From NCBI GenBank assembly GCA_946494345.1, contig CAMMBX010000023.1, positions 1 through 13,943 of the forward strand: DNA of 13,943 nucleotides. Reading direction: 5' to 3'. The first letter of the stretch is position 1. Every line of letters starts with the position of its first letter. The position numbers and the translations under genes were made by a program. The DNA comes from an uncultured Mycoplasmatota bacterium (GTDB lineage: Bacteria > Bacillota_I > Bacilli_A > RF39 > UBA660). Below, piece after piece: positions 1-6,612 of the stretch. Under the pieces are notes generated by a model. That model ran no database searches. It saw only the letters and a list, made by a program, of their open reading frames with translations, and was not told where the DNA came from.

Positions 1-272
1 AAATTTATAAAAACCCCCTCTAAAATGTGTCCACTTTCTTGACATAAGTCCCATAGTTCATTGTCAGAAAGTTGCATTCGATTATTTTTTATTTTGTTAT
101 ATACAATATTAAAATCAATCAAAAGTGCAATTGTTCCATGAAAACCTTCTGAAAAAAACACTTTTTTTCTATTATCACCAATTAATCTAGAATTTCGCCC
201 ACAAGATGGAAGTATCCCTTCAGTATAAACTCTTTCTATTGTTTTAATTGATGTTGATCTATAACATTTCAT
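1..272 (-). CDS. Hypothetical protein, 5' fragment (runs off the window edge)
   Basis: This reading frame opens with ATG at 272 and stays open for 90 codons to the window edge, so the C-terminus is missing. The product starts MKCYRSTSIKTIERVYTEG and contains KVFFSEGFHGTIALLIDF. It has no signal peptide or membrane segment. I do not recognise a named family. The opening (YRSTS, then a glycine after a short helix) and the later VFFSEG strand weakly recall the ADP-ribosyltransferase-like fold, but this is only a guess. The start is favoured because an extended -10 sequence (300-308) lies just upstream and a GGGGAT-type ribosome binding site (282-287) lies 9 bases before the ATG. An in-frame ATG at 338 lies upstream of that -10 and is less likely. 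Confidence 0.6.
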   Translation of the reverse strand, partial: MKCYRSTSIKTIERVYTEGILPSCGRNSRLIGDNRKKVFFSEGFHGTIALLIDFNIVYNKIKNNRMQLSDNELWDLCQESGHILEGVFIN

Positions 273-299
273 ATGGTTATCATCCCCGTTTGATTTACT

Positions 300-308
300 A
301 TTATAACA
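300..308 (-). promoter_or_regulatory. Extended -10 promoter element of the 5'-fragment gene
   Basis: On the minus strand this reads TGTTATAAT, a perfect -10 hexamer with the TG extension, 28 bases before the ATG at 272. The -35 region (around 323-328) is poor, as is common for extended -10 promoters. Confidence 0.5.
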
Positions 309-379
309 CAGTTTCCCTAATTTTATTATATAAATCATCTTGCAAGTTCACATATTTATTTGTGATATTTTGTTTACGA

Positions 380-407
380 CAAAATACTTAACCCCCTAGG
401 TATTTTG
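380..407. repeat. Inverted repeat, 8-bp stem
   Basis: CAAAATAC (380-387) and GTATTTTG (400-407) are perfect inverted repeats around a 12-base loop containing CCCCCTAG. It lies in the 243-base stretch between the first gene and tRNA-Arg, where I see no gene. Neither side has a convincing T run, so it is not a clear terminator. Its role is unknown. Confidence 0.35.
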
Positions 408-480
408 ACACAAGTATCAAAATTACCGATGAGAATTTTTTATCAAACAAAAAAATCAACCATATTTCAGATTGAAGTTT

Positions 481-504
481 ATATAAAGTTCGAATAGTTC
501 GAAC
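481..504 (-). terminator. Possible terminator of tRNA-Arg
   Basis: On the minus strand, GTTCGAA (504-498), a CTA loop and TTCGAAC (494-488) form a 7-bp hairpin 12 bases past the tRNA CCA end. It is followed by the weak T-rich TTTATAT. The position fits a tRNA terminator but the T run is poor. Confidence 0.45.
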
Positions 505-515
505 AGATCCGTCAC

Positions 516-592
516 TGGTGTCCACGACAGGAATCGAACCTGCGACCTTTTCCTTCGGAGGGAAACGCTCTATCCTACTGAGCTACGTGAAC
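516..592 (-). tRNA. tRNA-Arg (anticodon CCG)
   Basis: The minus strand folds into a full cloverleaf of 77 bases with an encoded CCA end (518-516). The acceptor arms GTTCACG and CGTGGAC pair, with one T-G wobble. The D arm is GCTC/GAGC. The anticodon stem TTTCC/GGAAA holds the loop CTCCGAA, giving anticodon CCG for CGG arginine codons. The T arm is GCAGG-TTCGATT-CCTGT. It is transcribed away from glmS, so it shares no operon with it. Confidence 0.95.
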
Positions 593-652
593 ATAATTAA
601 ATTATAGCATCAGCATATATAATTTACAATTATTAAATTATTAACCTAACAT

Positions 653-681
653 TTGACAAAATAAATACTATTGCATAAACT
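653..681 (+). promoter_or_regulatory. glmS promoter
   Basis: A perfect -35 TTGACA (653-658) is followed by a 17-base spacer and the -10 TAAACT (676-681). Transcription should start near 688, about 35 bases before the ribozyme cleavage site. The resulting leader is the glmS ribozyme. Confidence 0.8.
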
Positions 682-720
682 GTTATTAAGGATAAGTTAG
701 ATGGAGGTAATAATTTATCT

Positions 721-845
721 TAGCGCCAGAACCAGTTTGGTTGACGAGGTTGATAGTTATCGAAAATTCGGCGGATACTATCACGGCTACTAGTCGTAAG
801 ATATATGACAAAAAGTAAAATCAAGATTACAACAAAACATATATC
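721..845 (+). ncRNA. glmS riboswitch (glucosamine-6-phosphate-activated ribozyme)
   Basis: The segment carries the conserved ribozyme core: AGCGCCAGAAC at 722, GTTGACGAGG at 740-749, ATCGAAAATTCGGCGGAT at 759-776. Known members cleave themselves just before the first G of GCGCC, here between A722 and G723, when glucosamine-6-phosphate is bound. The processed mRNA is then degraded and GlmS falls. Visible helices are TGATAGT/ACTATCA (751-757/777-783), a short AACCA/TGGTT hairpin (730-734/738-742), CGGC/GTCG (784-787/793-796) and a closing GATATATG/CATATATC (800-807/838-845). It ends 9 bases before the glmS ribosome binding site. The position directly upstream of glmS confirms the call. Confidence 0.96.
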
Positions 846-864
846 AAAGTAGTAAGGAGTTTAT

Positions 865-2667
865 ATGTGTGGAATTGTTGGGGCAATTTCTAAAGATAAA
901 AACATTGTGCCCCTATTAATAACAGGATTAGAAAATCTAGAATATAGAGGATATGACTCAGCCGGTGTAGCATACTTTAAAAATAAAAAAATAAATATTG
1001 TTAAAGTCACTGGTAAAGTTAATAAGTTAAAAGATAAATTAAAAGAAAATGAATCAAGTAATATTGGTATTGCCCATACTAGATGGGCTACTCATGGGAA
1101 AGCAACTACTATTAATGCTCACCCTCATAAATTTAAACATATAACACTTGTTCATAATGGAATTATAGAAAACTTTAATATACTTAAAGAGTTCTTAATT
1201 GAACAAGGTTATTCTTTTAAAACTAATACTGATAGTGAAGTTGCAGCAGCTATTTTAAACTATTATTATGAAAAGTATACTGATATAGATAAAACTATAC
1301 AAGAGTTTATGAGTACTATAATTGGTAGTTATGCAATTGGTTTTATTGTAGATAATGATTATGAAAATATCTATTGTCTAAAAAAAGAAAGCCCTTTAAT
1401 TATTGGTGTTAGTAATAATACTAATATGATATCAAGTGATATTAGAGCTATACTGAAATATACAAACAAATATTATATCTTAGATGATTTTGAATATGCA
1501 AAAATAGATGTCTCTAAAGTAATCATCAAATCAAGAACTGGAGATATAATTAGTAAAGAGTTAAAAGAATATATAGATGAAGATGCTAATTCTTCTAAAG
1601 GTCATTATAAACATTATATGTTAAAAGAAATAATGGAACAAAAAGAAACAATATTAAAAACTGCTTTACCTTTTATTGAAGATGGTATTAACTCACTTTT
1701 AACACTACCTGATCTAACTAAATACAAAGAAATAGATATTATTGGCTGTGGTACTGCTTATCATGCTGGACTAGTTGCTAAATACTTATTTACAGAACTT
1801 ACTAACACAAGATGTAATGTTTATCTAGCTAGTGAATATAGATATCAAAATAATTTCTTAAATAAAGATACGCTATCTATTTTCATCTCCCAATCAGGAG
1901 AAACCGCTGATACAATAGCAGCTTTAAAATTAGTAAAAAAGAAAAAATGTCCTAATCTAGGCATTATTAATGTAAAAGAAAGTTCTATGACACTATTAGT
2001 AGATAAATGTTTATATACTAAAGCTGGTAATGAAATAGCAGTCGCATCTACTAAAGCTTATACAGCCCAAGTAACAATACTATCTTTACTAGCTTTATCG
2101 CATGGTTATAGGAACAAAACTATTAATAAAAATCAAGTATTAGAGGTATTAAAAGAATTTAAAAATATCAAGACTCTAATAACTCCTATATTAAATAAAA
2201 AAGAAACTTATCTTTCCATCGCTAAAAATATCTATAAAGAAGAAGATATCTTTTATATAGGAAGAGGCCTTGATTATGCTCTTAGTATGGAAGGAGCTTT
2301 AAAATTAAAAGAAATATCATATATTCATAGCGAATCATATGCCGCTGGTGAATTAAAACATGGTACTATTTCTTTAATAAAGAAAAACACCCCTGTCTTA
2401 TGTAGTGCAACTAATGATAAATTAAATGCTAAAACTATTAGTAACTTAAAAGAAGTTCTAGCAAGAGGTGCTAATGTTTACTTAATAACAAATACCAAGA
2501 TTAAGGATGATAGTTTTAAAATTATTAATATACCAAAAACAAGTGATTTTATAAAACCAATATTAATAGTTATTCCCTATCAATTAATCGCTTACTATAC
2601 TGCCCTTTTAAGAGGAACAAGTATAGATAAGCCTAAAAATTTAGCAAAATCTGTTACAGTAGAATAA
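865..2667 (+). CDS. glmS: Glutamine--fructose-6-phosphate aminotransferase (isomerizing)
   Basis: This enzyme makes glucosamine-6-phosphate from fructose-6-phosphate and glutamine, the first committed step to UDP-GlcNAc, peptidoglycan and other amino sugars. It acts in the cytoplasm. The N-terminal glutaminase domain (about 1-220) begins MCGIVGAISK, where Cys2 becomes the terminal nucleophile; HTRWATHG (71-78), HNGIIENF (97-104) and NTDSE (121-125) line the glutamine site. Two sugar-isomerase (SIS) domains follow, with GCGTAYHAG (295-303), SQSGETADT (343-351), and ALKLKE plus HSESYAAGELKHG in the second. The C-terminus NLAKSVTVE is the family signature. At 600 residues it is full length. AAGGAG (854-859) sits 5 bases before the ATG. 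Expression is controlled by the ribozyme in the leader. Confidence 0.98.
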   Translation: MCGIVGAISKDKNIVPLLITGLENLEYRGYDSAGVAYFKNKKINIVKVTGKVNKLKDKLKENESSNIGIAHTRWATHGKATTINAHPHKFKHITLVHNGIIENFNILKEFLIEQGYSFKTNTDSEVAAAILNYYYEKYTDIDKTIQEFMSTIIGSYAIGFIVDNDYENIYCLKKESPLIIGVSNNTNMISSDIRAILKYTNKYYILDDFEYAKIDVSKVIIKSRTGDIISKELKEYIDEDANSSKGHYKHYMLKEIMEQKETILKTALPFIEDGINSLLTLPDLTKYKEIDIIGCGTAYHAGLVAKYLFTELTNTRCNVYLASEYRYQNNFLNKDTLSIFISQSGETADTIAALKLVKKKKCPNLGIINVKESSMTLLVDKCLYTKAGNEIAVASTKAYTAQVTILSLLALSHGYRNKTINKNQVLEVLKEFKNIKTLITPILNKKETYLSIAKNIYKEEDIFYIGRGLDYALSMEGALKLKEISYIHSESYAAGELKHGTISLIKKNTPVLCSATNDKLNAKTISNLKEVLARGANVYLITNTKIKDDSFKIINIPKTSDFIKPILIVIPYQLIAYYTALLRGTSIDKPKNLAKSVTVE

Positions 2668-2671
2668 TTTG

Positions 2672-2680
2672 TGTTATAAT
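2672..2680 (+). promoter_or_regulatory. Extended -10 promoter for the kinase-like and PPC genes
   Basis: TGTTATAAT sits in the 35-base gap after glmS, 22 bases before the next ATG. A partial -35, TTACAG (2654-2659), lies inside the end of glmS at a short 15-base spacing. This would let the next two genes be expressed independently of ribozyme cleavage. Confidence 0.55.
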
Positions 2681-2702
2681 AAAAACAAAAGAAGGAGATA
2701 TT

Positions 2703-3449
2703 ATGGAATTTTTTAATCAAAACGAACAGAAGGTAACTATACCCGATGACGTTTTAAATCAACCTGTTAATAACAGTCATGGAAAATGTGGCACTGTATA
2801 TCATTATAAAGAAGGAAAATGTTTAAAAATATATAACCGAGAAGTAACTAATAAATTTTATTGGCTTCATCCCAAGATTCTAAAAAGATTGCAGAACACT
2901 GGTAGTAAAAATCTAGTAGAAATTGATGAACTATTCTTTAAAGATAAAAAAGATATTCCTTTTACAGCTGATGCTTATACAATGACTTTTTATAAGGAAT
3001 ATTACAATGACTTTATGGACCTACCAACTGATTATCTTATAGAAAATATAGAAAGTATCTTAAAGTTTGGTAAAGATTGTGCTGAAAATCATATAAGATT
3101 ACATGATTTAAAAAGAGATAATAGTATCTTTACTAAAGAAAGAATAATATTGTGTGATCCCGATCACCATCAAGACATAAGTTTCCCAGGTGAAAGTGAA
3201 TTGGCCAAAGTGAATTATTCTTGCATATCAGCATATTTTGCTAATTTAACAGAAGAAGCTTTAAAAAATAAAAAATATCATGATTTTTTATTAGAAAACA
3301 ATCTATATCGTGACTACATTGCTTATAGTTTGTTTCCTATAACTACTAATCCTAAAAAAGCAATGAGGACCATAACAAAAAGATTAAATGGTCATGAAAC
3401 AGTTGAAGATTATGTTTATAGCTTAAAGAAAAAGAAAAAGTACTTTTAA
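2703..3449 (+). CDS. Small protein-kinase-fold protein (probable Ser/Thr or aminoglycoside-kinase-like)
   Basis: The 248-residue soluble protein shows the core marks of the protein-kinase-like fold. HGKCGTVYHY (26-35) is a glycine-rich loop. CLKIY (40-44) carries the candidate ATP-binding Lys42. HDLKRDN (134-140) is the catalytic loop, with Asp135, Lys137 and Asn140 in the usual places. CDPD (151-154) supplies the metal-binding aspartate of the DFG position. It is shorter than typical Ser/Thr kinases and has no membrane segment, so it is a compact cytoplasmic member whose substrate I cannot name. The ribosome binding site AGGAG (2693-2697) is strong. It lies 16 bases before the PPC gene and probably shares its transcript. 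The pairing with glmS may be positional only. Confidence 0.7.
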   Translation: MEFFNQNEQKVTIPDDVLNQPVNNSHGKCGTVYHYKEGKCLKIYNREVTNKFYWLHPKILKRLQNTGSKNLVEIDELFFKDKKDIPFTADAYTMTFYKEYYNDFMDLPTDYLIENIESILKFGKDCAENHIRLHDLKRDNSIFTKERIILCDPDHHQDISFPGESELAKVNYSCISAYFANLTEEALKNKKYHDFLLENNLYRDYIAYSLFPITTNPKKAMRTITKRLNGHETVEDYVYSLKKKKKYF

Positions 3450-3465
3450 AAGAAAGGACTAAAAA

Positions 3466-3885
3466 ATGGAATATAAGAAATTTAAGAATGTTATTGTGGC
3501 AAGAATTGACAAAAAAGAAGAAATATTAGAACAAATAGAAAATATTGCTATAAAAGAAAACATTAAGCTTGCTAATATTAATGCTATAGGTGCAGTATCA
3601 GAGCTTACTGTTGGCGTATTTAAAACTGCTGAAAAGAAATATTACTCTAACGAATTTAAAGGTAATTTTGAAATTGTTTCCTTAAGTGGAACTATAAATA
3701 CTATGAATGATAAGTTTTATAGTCATTTACATATGAGTGTTGGTGATGAAAATGGCAAAGTGTTTGGTGGTCATCTTAATAAAGCTATTGTAAGTGCAAC
3801 ATGTGAAATGATTATCTATATCATAGATGGCAAAGTTGATAGATACTTTAATTCTGATATTGGCCTTAATTTATTTAAGTTTTAA
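3466..3885 (+). CDS. PPC/DUF296 domain protein
   Basis: The 139-residue protein is essentially one PPC (plant and prokaryote conserved, DUF296) domain. The diagnostic block HLHMSVGDENGKVFGGHL spans 87-104, with the paired histidines and the GGHL turn that build the metal-binding trimer interface in known structures. LANINAIGAVSELTVGVF (35-52) is the usual preceding strand. In plants the domain is tied to AT-hook DNA-binding proteins. Bacterial stand-alone members are trimers of unclear function, so DNA binding should not be assumed, and no AT-hook is present. AAAGGA (about 3454-3459) is the ribosome binding site. It closes the plus-strand block and I see no classical terminator after it. Confidence 0.88.
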   Translation: MEYKKFKNVIVARIDKKEEILEQIENIAIKENIKLANINAIGAVSELTVGVFKTAEKKYYSNEFKGNFEIVSLSGTINTMNDKFYSHLHMSVGDENGKVFGGHLNKAIVSATCEMIIYIIDGKVDRYFNSDIGLNLFKF

Positions 3886-3900
3886 TTTTCCATATAATAA

Positions 3901-3932
3901 TTCTAATATTTTAGATAATACTAATATTAGAA
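3901..3932. repeat. Inverted repeat after the PPC gene
   Basis: TTCTAATATT (3901-3910) and AATATTAGAA (3923-3932) are perfect 10-base inverted repeats around a 12-base loop, 16 bases after the PPC stop codon. An A run follows on the plus strand, so the T run is on the minus strand. It may stabilise the 3' end of the PPC mRNA or act as a weak terminator; which is unclear. Confidence 0.4.
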
Positions 3933-3950
3933 AAAAATATCAAAAAGATA

Positions 3951-3979
3951 TTGTCAAAAATAAGTAAATATGATATATT
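3951..3979 (+). promoter_or_regulatory. tRNA-Met promoter
   Basis: TTGTCA (3951-3956), a 17-base spacer and TATATT (3974-3979), preceded by TGA as an extended -10, lie 19 bases before the mature 5' end of the tRNA. This is a textbook layout for a stand-alone tRNA gene. Confidence 0.75.
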
Positions 3980-3998
3980 TATATTGCTTATTTTTCAT

Positions 3999-4075
3999 GG
4001 CGAGATAGCTCAGTTGGCTAGAGCGCTCGGTTCATACCCGAAAGGTCGAGGGTTCGACTCCCCCTCTCGCTACCA
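3999..4075 (+). tRNA. tRNA-Met (anticodon CAT), elongator
   Basis: A 77-base cloverleaf with encoded CCA. The acceptor GGCGAGA/TCTCGCT has a G1-U72 wobble, as in the Bacillus elongator. The anticodon loop TTCATAC gives CAT. The anticodon stem ends CGG/CCG rather than the GGG/CCC of initiators, and position 1-72 is paired, so it is not tRNA-fMet. The close match of the anticodon arm and variable region to B. subtilis elongator tRNA-Met argues against the lysidine-modified tRNA-Ile2. Small mismatches occur at 27-43 and in the T stem (A-C). Confidence 0.93.
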
Positions 4076-4086
4076 TTTTAACAATC

Positions 4087-4111
4087 ACTAGGTTCCACAC
4101 CTAGTTTTTTT
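4087..4111 (+). terminator. Terminator of tRNA-Met
   Basis: ACTAGGT (4087-4093), loop TCCAC and ACCTAGT (4099-4105) form a perfect 7-bp hairpin that runs into seven T residues, 12 bases after the tRNA. It is a clear Rho-independent terminator. Confidence 0.92.
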
Positions 4112-4157
4112 ATACTAATAAAAAAATGCATTTTTCAAAATAAAAGGAAGCGCTAAT

Positions 4158-4269
4158 ATGCCGGACTATATATTTGTAAAAGGTCATATATTTCATAATG
4201 GGGTATTTGGTACTTACAGTTGTTACCTTAGTAGTTCTACTATTAATGATAATAGCCATTAAACGATAG
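4158..4269 (+). other. Two overlapping tiny reading frames; possible small membrane peptide or its remnant
   Basis: This lies in the roughly 300-base stretch between the tRNA-Met terminator and the convergent operon, which holds no ordinary gene. Frame 1 (4158-4262, 34 codons, begins MPDYIFVKGH) has a good ribosome binding site, AGGAAG, 7 bases before its ATG, but an unremarkable product. Frame 2 (4198-4269, 23 codons) encodes a strongly hydrophobic peptide, MGYLVLTVVTLVV, with a further run of L, M, I and A and a C-terminal KR. That looks like a single membrane helix, but its own ribosome binding site is poorly spaced. A frameshift joining them would give a small membrane protein of the kind seen in type I toxins. 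No promoter is convincing. This may equally be chance. Confidence 0.3.
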
Positions 4270-4277
4270 TTGAACAG

Positions 4278-4315
4278 AAAAAAGACACCATACTTCTAAA
4301 AAGAAGTATGGTGTC
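4278..4315 (-). terminator. Terminator of the two-component/GDPD operon
   Basis: The minus strand forms a perfect 14-bp stem: GACACCATACTTCT (4315-4302), a TTTT loop, then AGAAGTATGGTGTC (4297-4284), followed by TTTTTT (4283-4278). It lies 67 bases past the glycerophosphodiesterase stop and is by far the strongest terminator in the window. Confidence 0.95.
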
Positions 4316-4381
4316 AACACAATATGTAGAGATAACACCTAACAAGCACGATTAGATTATATCTTTTTCATTTATAATTTA

Positions 4382-5077
4382 TTACGCCCTAATTATTCCC
4401 TTCTCTTCACATATTAAATTATTACTATACTTTTTATATTTAATAAATTCCTCTTTTGTTCTTATTGTCCAAATAAATAATTCTTTAGATGATATTTCTT
4501 TTACTCTTAAGACTAATTCCTTAGGACTAGAAATAAAGCTACAATACTTCTGTTTAATTATATAGTTATAAACATATAACTCATATAAAGCCTTTTTAAG
4601 CCCTTTATAATTAGAAGTTAATAAAATACCAAGCTTATATCTTTTAAGACTGCTAAGGGCCATTTTCTTGACCATAAACGGGTTAAAACTCTGTAATAGA
4701 ACTCTACCATTATAATCTAATAATAATCTATCTAATTTATTAAGCATTCCCTTTGATAGATAATCTTTTATTTCTATTAATAAAGTTACTTTCCCACTTA
4801 CTAAATTTAAAACTTCTTCCAAAGTAGGAATAACTTCATCAGTATCTAATAACTTAACATTTTTTAACTCATCATAAGTCATATCACTAACAAGCCTATC
4901 TACTCCTGTAAGACGTTTTAAATTATCATCATGAAAAACTATTATTTTATTATCTTTAGTTAATCTAATATCAAGTTCAATATCAAAAGAAGACTTTAAA
5001 GCCTTTTTAAAAGCACTAATAGTATTTTCTACTATTTTTTTATTATCAAATAATCCTCTATGTGCATATATATTCAT
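4382..5077 (-). CDS. Glycerophosphodiester phosphodiesterase family protein
   Basis: The enzyme class hydrolyses glycerophosphodiesters to glycerol-3-phosphate and an alcohol. The 231-residue product opens directly with the active site: YAHRG (4-8), ENT (17-19), ELDIRLTKDN (34-43) and VFHDDNL (47-53). His6 and His49 are the predicted catalytic pair, and Glu17, Glu34 and Asp36 are metal ligands. LLIEIK (about residues 99-104) is another family strand. No signal peptide or membrane segment is visible, so it should act in the cytoplasm on lipid-turnover products, unlike secreted GlpQ. The start follows the pentapeptide gene stop directly (TAG-ATG), with GGTGA as ribosome binding site inside that gene, so the two are translationally coupled. 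It is the last gene before the terminator. Confidence 0.92.
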   Translation of the reverse strand: MNIYAHRGLFDNKKIVENTISAFKKALKSSFDIELDIRLTKDNKIIVFHDDNLKRLTGVDRLVSDMTYDELKNVKLLDTDEVIPTLEEVLNLVSGKVTLLIEIKDYLSKGMLNKLDRLLLDYNGRVLLQSFNPFMVKKMALSSLKRYKLGILLTSNYKGLKKALYELYVYNYIIKQKYCSFISSPKELVLRVKEISSKELFIWTIRTKEEFIKYKKYSNNLICEEKGIIRA

Positions 5078-5665
5078 CTAATCACCATCTTCTATTTTTA
5101 TTCCTAATAATAAACTTAAATCTAAAGCTTGAAATGAATTAACTACTACCCCCTTCAAATCATTTAAAGAAACTCTAATATTCTTAATATTACAAGTATT
5201 TAATTTTATTTTATTTAACGATGTAAAACTAAATGAAGCATCTTCTAAATTACAATTATTAAACTCTATTTTTTTAAATTTAACTTCATCAAAACTAGAG
5301 CTTTTCAAAGAACAGTTATTAAACTTAAAATTAGTAAATCTAGCTAAAGAAAAATTACTATAATCTAAGTTAGACTCACTAATAATAGAATCTATAAGTA
5401 TACTATCGCTAAAATCTATTCCTAATAAATTACAGTTATTAAAAGTTATTTCTTTTATTCCATTATTACTAAAATTAGCATTACGAAAGTCACAATTATT
5501 AAAAATACAACTTTTAAAATCTATTTTCTCTAAATCACTATTACTAAAGTCTATATTAGTAAAAGTACAATTTCTAAAACTTAAATAATAATCAGTCTTA
5601 GGAAAAGTAGAATCTATATATTGTCTATTATATATAGTCTCATCATCAATCACTTCATCAAACAT
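5078..5665 (-). CDS. Pentapeptide-repeat protein (Qnr/MfpA-like architecture)
   Basis: The 195-residue protein is built of five-residue units with F or L at the centre, from about 30 to 170: CTFTN, IDFSN, SDLEK, IDFKS, CIFNN, CDFRN, ANFSN and so on. Such repeats form a right-handed quadrilateral beta-helix, in Qnr and MfpA mimicking DNA and shielding gyrase from quinolones. A short helical tail, VVVNSFQALDLSLLLGIKIE (173-192), is typical of Bacillota members, probably for dimerisation. Several units are cysteine- and asparagine-rich. Whether it binds gyrase cannot be told from sequence. The start lies 2 bases after the upstream stop, so the gene is co-translated with the coiled-coil gene. Confidence 0.9.
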   Translation of the reverse strand: MFDEVIDDETIYNRQYIDSTFPKTDYYLSFRNCTFTNIDFSNSDLEKIDFKSCIFNNCDFRNANFSNNGIKEITFNNCNLLGIDFSDSILIDSIISESNLDYSNFSLARFTNFKFNNCSLKSSSFDEVKFKKIEFNNCNLEDASFSFTSLNKIKLNTCNIKNIRVSLNDLKGVVVNSFQALDLSLLLGIKIEDGD

Positions 5666-5667
5666 AA

Positions 5668-6585
5668 CTATGCCTCTATTCTTTTTATTTTAACTTTACC
5701 ATCATCAATACTTCTATCAATATTATCTTTAGTTTTATCTATATCTTTTAAACTTTCATTAACAGTATCTTTAATACTATCTATCATTTTAAAGATTCTC
5801 TCAAATTCAGTTTCTCTTAAATAGTCTTTATATTTATTTTTTAACTCTTCTTCTACTTTTTCAATATTATCCAAATTACTTATTAAGTTTTTCTCTATAT
5901 CTAGAGCATTATCTTTATAGTCTTCTAAAGAATCTATATAATCATTACATAAATCTATATATTTATACTTATTAGAACTAGCTAGTTCTTCTACTACTTT
6001 ATATGATAAATATGTAACAAGAAGTGTTCCTATTACATTATGATTATTCTTAAAAGCAAGTAAACTACCTAGTGCAAGTAATGCTTTAGTCCCAAAACCT
6101 AATCTAGTCGCTTCTTCTTTATCTAATCTATTAAAAGCATCATCTAATTTAATACTAGCAGTTGAACTTAAATCATCAAGTATTTTCCCAGTATCTTTTA
6201 ACTCTTTCGAAACATCAGCAAAGTCTTTAAGATCATCTTCTTTAATAGATAAATCTTCTTTAATATCATTAAACTCTATATCTTTAGATCTAATTCCTTT
6301 ATCTAAAACTTCTTCTCTTATCTTCGCTTCTTTATATTCATCATATAGTAAAAATAATGTCTTTAAATCACTATTAGATTTAAGTAAAGAAATAATATAA
6401 TTATAAAGCTCTTTATTTTCTCTTTTAAGTTCATCTAATATTTCTTTTAATTTATCTAAGTCTTTATTATTAGTAATATAAGGAACTTCAGAGATTAATT
6501 TATCATAGTTTAAACTATTCTCTTCGTTTTTTTCTTTTATATTGTTTAAATATGTATCTACATCATTTTTCTTCATTTTTATCAC
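5668..6585 (-). CDS. Coiled-coil protein with central hydrophobic hairpin, unknown function
   Basis: I do not recognise a family. The 305-residue product is very rich in K, E, D and L. Long charged helices (about 40-155 and 205-300) look like coiled coils. They flank a hydrophobic segment (about 162-198, ATRLGFGTKALLALGSLLAF, then NVIGTLLVTYLSYKVV) that could be one helical hairpin in the membrane. No signal peptide is present. The architecture suggests a membrane-attached scaffold. The listed start is GTG; an in-frame ATG three codons later (6576) is as likely, because the only ribosome binding site (AGAAAGA, 6589-6595) is 3 bases from the GTG and 12 from the ATG. It sits between the SDR and pentapeptide genes in one transcript. 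Confidence 0.75.
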   Translation of the reverse strand: MIKMKKNDVDTYLNNIKEKNEENSLNYDKLISEVPYITNNKDLDKLKEILDELKRENKELYNYIISLLKSNSDLKTLFLLYDEYKEAKIREEVLDKGIRSKDIEFNDIKEDLSIKEDDLKDFADVSKELKDTGKILDDLSSTASIKLDDAFNRLDKEEATRLGFGTKALLALGSLLAFKNNHNVIGTLLVTYLSYKVVEELASSNKYKYIDLCNDYIDSLEDYKDNALDIEKNLISNLDNIEKVEEELKNKYKDYLRETEFERIFKMIDSIKDTVNESLKDIDKTKDNIDRSIDDGKVKIKRIEA

Positions 6586-6612
6586 AATCTTTCTAATGGC
6601 ATTACTACTATA

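Noticed and set aside
388..407. CCTAGG-centred palindrome as an integration site for tRNA-Arg
   Set aside because: No repeat of the tRNA 3' end, no integrase and no boundary in composition was found around it.
3999..4075. Reading the CAT tRNA as initiator tRNA-fMet or as tRNA-Ile2
   Set aside because: The 1-72 position is a G-U pair and the anticodon stem lacks GGG/CCC, ruling out an initiator. The arm sequences match Bacillus elongator tRNA-Met.
5621..5824. Plus-strand open frame of 67 codons rich in L, S and I
   Set aside because: It lies antisense to the pentapeptide-repeat and coiled-coil genes. Its composition mirrors their codons and it has no ribosome binding site.
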